Shown here one piece after another: positions 41,607-44,273 of a DNA stretch of 44,273 bases. The notes beneath the pieces are model-generated. The model was not told the DNA's origin and made no database searches. It was given only the letters and a program-made list of their open reading frames with translations. Numbering within the stretch: position 1 is the first letter of the stretch; each line of letters opens with the position of its first letter. The stretch covers positions 1-44,273 of the forward strand of contig JAKAFG010000001.1 in the NCBI GenBank assembly GCA_021818125.1. The letters run 5' to 3'. The stretch is from Pseudomonadota bacterium. GTDB lineage: Bacteria; Pseudomonadota; Gammaproteobacteria; Acidithiobacillales; Acidithiobacillaceae. Both the position numbers and the translations under genes were made by a program.

Positions 41607-42731
41607 ATGCACACTCAGCATAAACTGCGTCGTACGCGTCGTCCTATCTGGCTGGCTTGTCTGGGGATGCTCGTTTCAACCGGTCTGATGGCACCCACAG
41701 CGGATGCCACTAGTTTCAGTAACGCACTTTCCTGGAATCTGCATCTGAGTCTGGAGGGTATTGATAACTTTTCCGGGGGAATCGCGCCCGGCGCGGTGGG
41801 CAACGCTACCGGTAAAGCGGGCTTTGCTTTCGACACCCGTCGCGCCGGATGGTGGTCTGGCGGACGCTTCGTCACAGAGTTTTTGGCGATCCAGAATGGT
41901 AACCCGGAGAATTACGTTGGGGATACCCAATGCGTTAACGCCTTTACCGGCCTTAACCGGGGTGCGCTCTATAAGCTGTATTATCGGCAAAATATGGGCA
42001 ATGCTACGCTGCGGGCGGGACTCATCAGTGCCAATGATTATTTCGACTCTACCGGCGTGGCCAGTAATTTCCTGAATGTTTCTTATGGGTTTGGGGCGGC
42101 GATGGGCATCAATGTGCCGGGAGCTTCTTCTTACCCATTTTCCAGTCTGGGGGTAATGGGGAGCTATAGCACTGACGGTTGGACAGGTATGGCAGGTGTC
42201 TTCGAGGGGGATGCCATTCACCCCTTCGAGGGTCCCGCGCATCGGGGAAATATGGTCTGGCTGGAGGCCGACCGGGGCGGCTCTCTGGGCGGCGGGAAAT
42301 ATATCGTGAAAGTAGGCGGGTGGCGCAACAGTCAGTTACCGCAGTACCAGGCCACACTGGGTAACGACACCAGCGGCCTCTACACGACGGGGGAATACCG
42401 CTGGAAGCAGGATGGCATGGATTGGGGAAGTTTTTTGGAGTTTGAGGTGGCACCCAATCCGGTGAATATCCTGCCCTGGTATACGGGCGCCGGATTACGT
42501 TTACGGCATTTCTGGGTGGCGCGATCAGGCGATAGTGTGGGTATCGGTATGGCCCGGGCCTGGCTGCGGGACGCGCCTTATCATGCCGAAACAGATTTTG
42601 AGGGTTACTATTCGGCGCGGATTATCCCTCGTTTATATCTGCAAAGTGACCTTCAGTATGTGGTTCATCCCAGTGCAACCTACCCGAATGCCCTGGTCGG
42701 CATCCTTCGTCTTCACATGCGGTTCTCGTAG
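41607..42731 (+). CDS. OprB-like outer-membrane porin
   Basis: This 374-residue protein has a signal peptide (RRPIWLACLGMLVSTGLMAP, cleavage near ADA). The rest is a beta-barrel rich in Gly, aromatic and alternating polar residues: LSWNLHLSLEGIDNFSGGI, LYKLYYRQNMGNATLRAGLI, and DGWTGMAGVFEGDAIHP. It ends in a Phe-Ser C-terminus after ILRLHMRF. The layout resembles the carbohydrate-selective OprB family. The start at 41607 is preferred because GGAGGGTG lies 6 bases upstream; an in-frame ATG at 41592 overlaps the previous stop as TGATG. The pair is probably one transcript. Substrate unknown. Confidence 0.85.
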   Translation: MHTQHKLRRTRRPIWLACLGMLVSTGLMAPTADATSFSNALSWNLHLSLEGIDNFSGGIAPGAVGNATGKAGFAFDTRRAGWWSGGRFVTEFLAIQNGNPENYVGDTQCVNAFTGLNRGALYKLYYRQNMGNATLRAGLISANDYFDSTGVASNFLNVSYGFGAAMGINVPGASSYPFSSLGVMGSYSTDGWTGMAGVFEGDAIHPFEGPAHRGNMVWLEADRGGSLGGGKYIVKVGGWRNSQLPQYQATLGNDTSGLYTTGEYRWKQDGMDWGSFLEFEVAPNPVNILPWYTGAGLRLRHFWVARSGDSVGIGMARAWLRDAPYHAETDFEGYYSARIIPRLYLQSDLQYVVHPSATYPNALVGILRLHMRFS

Positions 42732-42812
42732 GGGCTAAGCGGCAGCCCTTGCACTTTCCAGTCTGCGATTCTACGCTGAGACTCTTTTTTCTTCGTCGGA
42801 GCCTGCTGGTCT

Positions 42813-44273
42813 ATGGCATTACGCCCGAGTTCCATTTCAAAGCTGGCCGTCATTGGTTTTGGTCTGGCCATTGTGCCGCTGGTGCTGGTCATTGTCAGCG
42901 TGACCATTTCTATCGCCCACTTTGCCGAGCAGGGGCAGGTGAGCATTTTGCGCGCGGTGGCTATGAGTGATGCCGCCAACCGGATGAATAACGCGGTGCG
43001 ATCCATGGAGCGCTACGGACTGCAGTATACGGTGTTACAGGATCAGGCTTTGCTGGTGCTCTATGATCAGAGTTTTACGGAGTACAAAAAATCCAGCACC
43101 CAGTTTGCTGCTGCCGGCCCCTCCCCCGTCGATAGACAACGCCTGGAACGGCTCGCCACCCATCTGAGCCGCGCCCGTCGGTTATTGCCGCTGGTGTCGC
43201 TGGAGGGAAATCGCAGTGCGCTGGAGAGTGACTTCAGCCGTACCAGCGCTGAGGCGCAACACCTGCAAAGTGATGTCAATGAAGGCATCAGCACCGAGGT
43301 GGCCAAGCTGGGTACACGGGCGCTGGCGATCAAGCGTCTGACCGTTGTGGAGGTGCTGCTGGTGTTGCCGCTCTCCATTGCCTTCGCGATCCTATTTATT
43401 GTGTTGATCACTCGTCCCATCCGGCGTCTTGACCAGGCGGTTTCCGGTCTGGGTGATGGTGATCTGGAAACGCCCATCGCCGTGCAGGGGCCGCGGGATA
43501 TTGCCAGTCTGGGCGATCGTCTGGAGTGGTTGCGTAACCGGCTCAATGCGTTGGAGGCAGCCAAACTGCATTTCCTGCGGCAACTTTCCCATGAGTTGAA
43601 GACGCCGCTGACGGCCATTCGTGAAGGCGCAGAGTTGCTCCAGGAGGACCTGGGCCACGAGTTGGGCGTCGACGAGCAGCAGGAGATCGTGCATATCGTT
43701 CGCGACAACAGCCTGCGTCTGCAGCGACTGATAGAGGATCTCCTGCGTTTCAGCCTAGCCGAGGGACCAGTAGGTGCGGGTATGGTGCAGGATATCTCCC
43801 TGACGGCGGTGGTGGAGGAACTGCTGTTGAGCTATAAGCCTAGCCTGCGCAGCAAATCCCTGCACCTGGTCACGGATTTGGCCGATGTGCATGTGCGTGG
43901 TCATGAAGACCGTCTGCGGACTATTTGCGATAATTTATTGTCAAATGCCGTGAAATTCTCGCCGCAAAACGCTACTATACGGATATATTTGCAGGTACAG
44001 GACGAACAAGCGGTCCTCGATGTTCAGGATGAGGGGCCAGGTGTGGCGACCGAAGAGCGTGGAAAAATTTTCGATATTCTCTACCGGGGCGAGGCCTCGG
44101 ATGCGGGGAAGATCGAGGGCAGCGGGTTGGGACTGGCTATCGCCAGAGAGTATGTATTGAGTTATGGGGGAAGTCTTGAATTGTTGGATAAAGAAACGCC
44201 AGGGGCCTGCTTCCAGTTGCGCCTGCCGATCACAAATCATACTGCTGCCCACGCTCGCCATGTTGAGATCGGA
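42813..44273 (+). CDS. sensor histidine kinase, GlrK/QseE-like (3' end beyond window)
   Basis: The frame is open from the ATG at 42813 to the window end (487 codons so far). TM1 is at about residues 11-32 (LAVIGFGLAIVPLVLVIVSV). A periplasmic helical domain follows with the family-typical SMERYGLQYTVLQDQALLVLY. TM2 lies at about 178-199, then a HAMP (RPIRRLDQAVSGLGDGDL). The phospho-acceptor is His260 in FLRQLSHELKTPLTAIREGA. The ATPase has DNLLSNAVKFSP, DVQDEGPGV and GSGLGLAIA. This pattern fits the GlrK/QseE family, whose partner is a sigma-54-dependent response regulator; that gene would be expected just past the window. The stop codon is not seen, so the end is partial. Confidence 0.9.
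   Translation, partial: MALRPSSISKLAVIGFGLAIVPLVLVIVSVTISIAHFAEQGQVSILRAVAMSDAANRMNNAVRSMERYGLQYTVLQDQALLVLYDQSFTEYKKSSTQFAAAGPSPVDRQRLERLATHLSRARRLLPLVSLEGNRSALESDFSRTSAEAQHLQSDVNEGISTEVAKLGTRALAIKRLTVVEVLLVLPLSIAFAILFIVLITRPIRRLDQAVSGLGDGDLETPIAVQGPRDIASLGDRLEWLRNRLNALEAAKLHFLRQLSHELKTPLTAIREGAELLQEDLGHELGVDEQQEIVHIVRDNSLRLQRLIEDLLRFSLAEGPVGAGMVQDISLTAVVEELLLSYKPSLRSKSLHLVTDLADVHVRGHEDRLRTICDNLLSNAVKFSPQNATIRIYLQVQDEQAVLDVQDEGPGVATEERGKIFDILYRGEASDAGKIEGSGLGLAIAREYVLSYGGSLELLDKETPGACFQLRLPITNHTAAHARHVEIG

Noticed and set aside
1..44273. tRNA, rRNA, CRISPR arrays, insertion sequences, phage genes
   Set aside because: Looked for and not seen on either strand.

Overview
The window looks like chromosomal DNA of an acidophilic gamma-like proteobacterium, most probably an Acidithiobacillus or close relative. 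This is an inference from gene content. The gene at 1841-3151 is the glutamate-cysteine ligase type first described in Thiobacillus (Acidithiobacillus) ferrooxidans, and the gene orders (gshB-algH-ruvX-pyrRBC', kdsD-kdsC-lptCAB-rpoN-hpf-ptsN-hprK-rapZ, mutY-yggX) are gammaproteobacterial. Almost all of it is dense, GC-rich housekeeping DNA with many 4-base ATGA start/stop overlaps. I see no tRNA, rRNA, CRISPR array, insertion sequence or phage gene.

Left part, plus strand (0.1-7.9 kb): erpA (Fe-S insertion), citrate synthase, the two glutathione synthesis genes, algH, ruvX and a pyrimidine block pyrR-pyrB-pyrC'. The dihydroorotase-like last gene has lost its metal-binding HxH and is probably a structural partner of PyrB.

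7.9-9.2 kb, minus strand: a compact AT-richer type II restriction-modification module. The MT-A70-type methyltransferase is intact. The BglII/BstYI-like endonuclease is broken by one missing G in a G run, so the module should now only methylate.

9.2-23.9 kb, minus strand (read right to left): lptD-surA, an ABC-2 permease without an ATPase, bolA, grxD, murA, the histidine genes hisG-D-C-B-H-A-F-IE, and tatA-B-C. HisG is the short form that needs HisZ, which is not here.

23.9-38.8 kb, plus strand: amgK-murU (MurNAc recycling), two unknown small genes, kdsD-kdsC-lptC-lptA-lptB (Kdo and LPS export), rpoN (sigma-54), hpf, then a phosphorelay set ptsN-hprK-rapZ-EIIA(Man)-ptsH-ptsI with no sugar permease, followed by an AsmA-like gene and mutY; yggX follows separately at 38.9 kb.

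39.2-44.3 kb, plus strand, is the least ordinary part: a non-coding stretch with several inverted repeats and a near-consensus sigma-54 promoter, a small Lys/Glu/His-rich exported protein with a strong terminator, a second long non-coding stretch, a PQQ-type beta-propeller protein overlapping an OprB-like porin, and a GlrK/QseE-like sensor kinase cut by the window end. Kinases of that family work with sigma-54-dependent response regulators. My main hypothesis is therefore a local sigma-54 regulatory unit controlling an envelope response.
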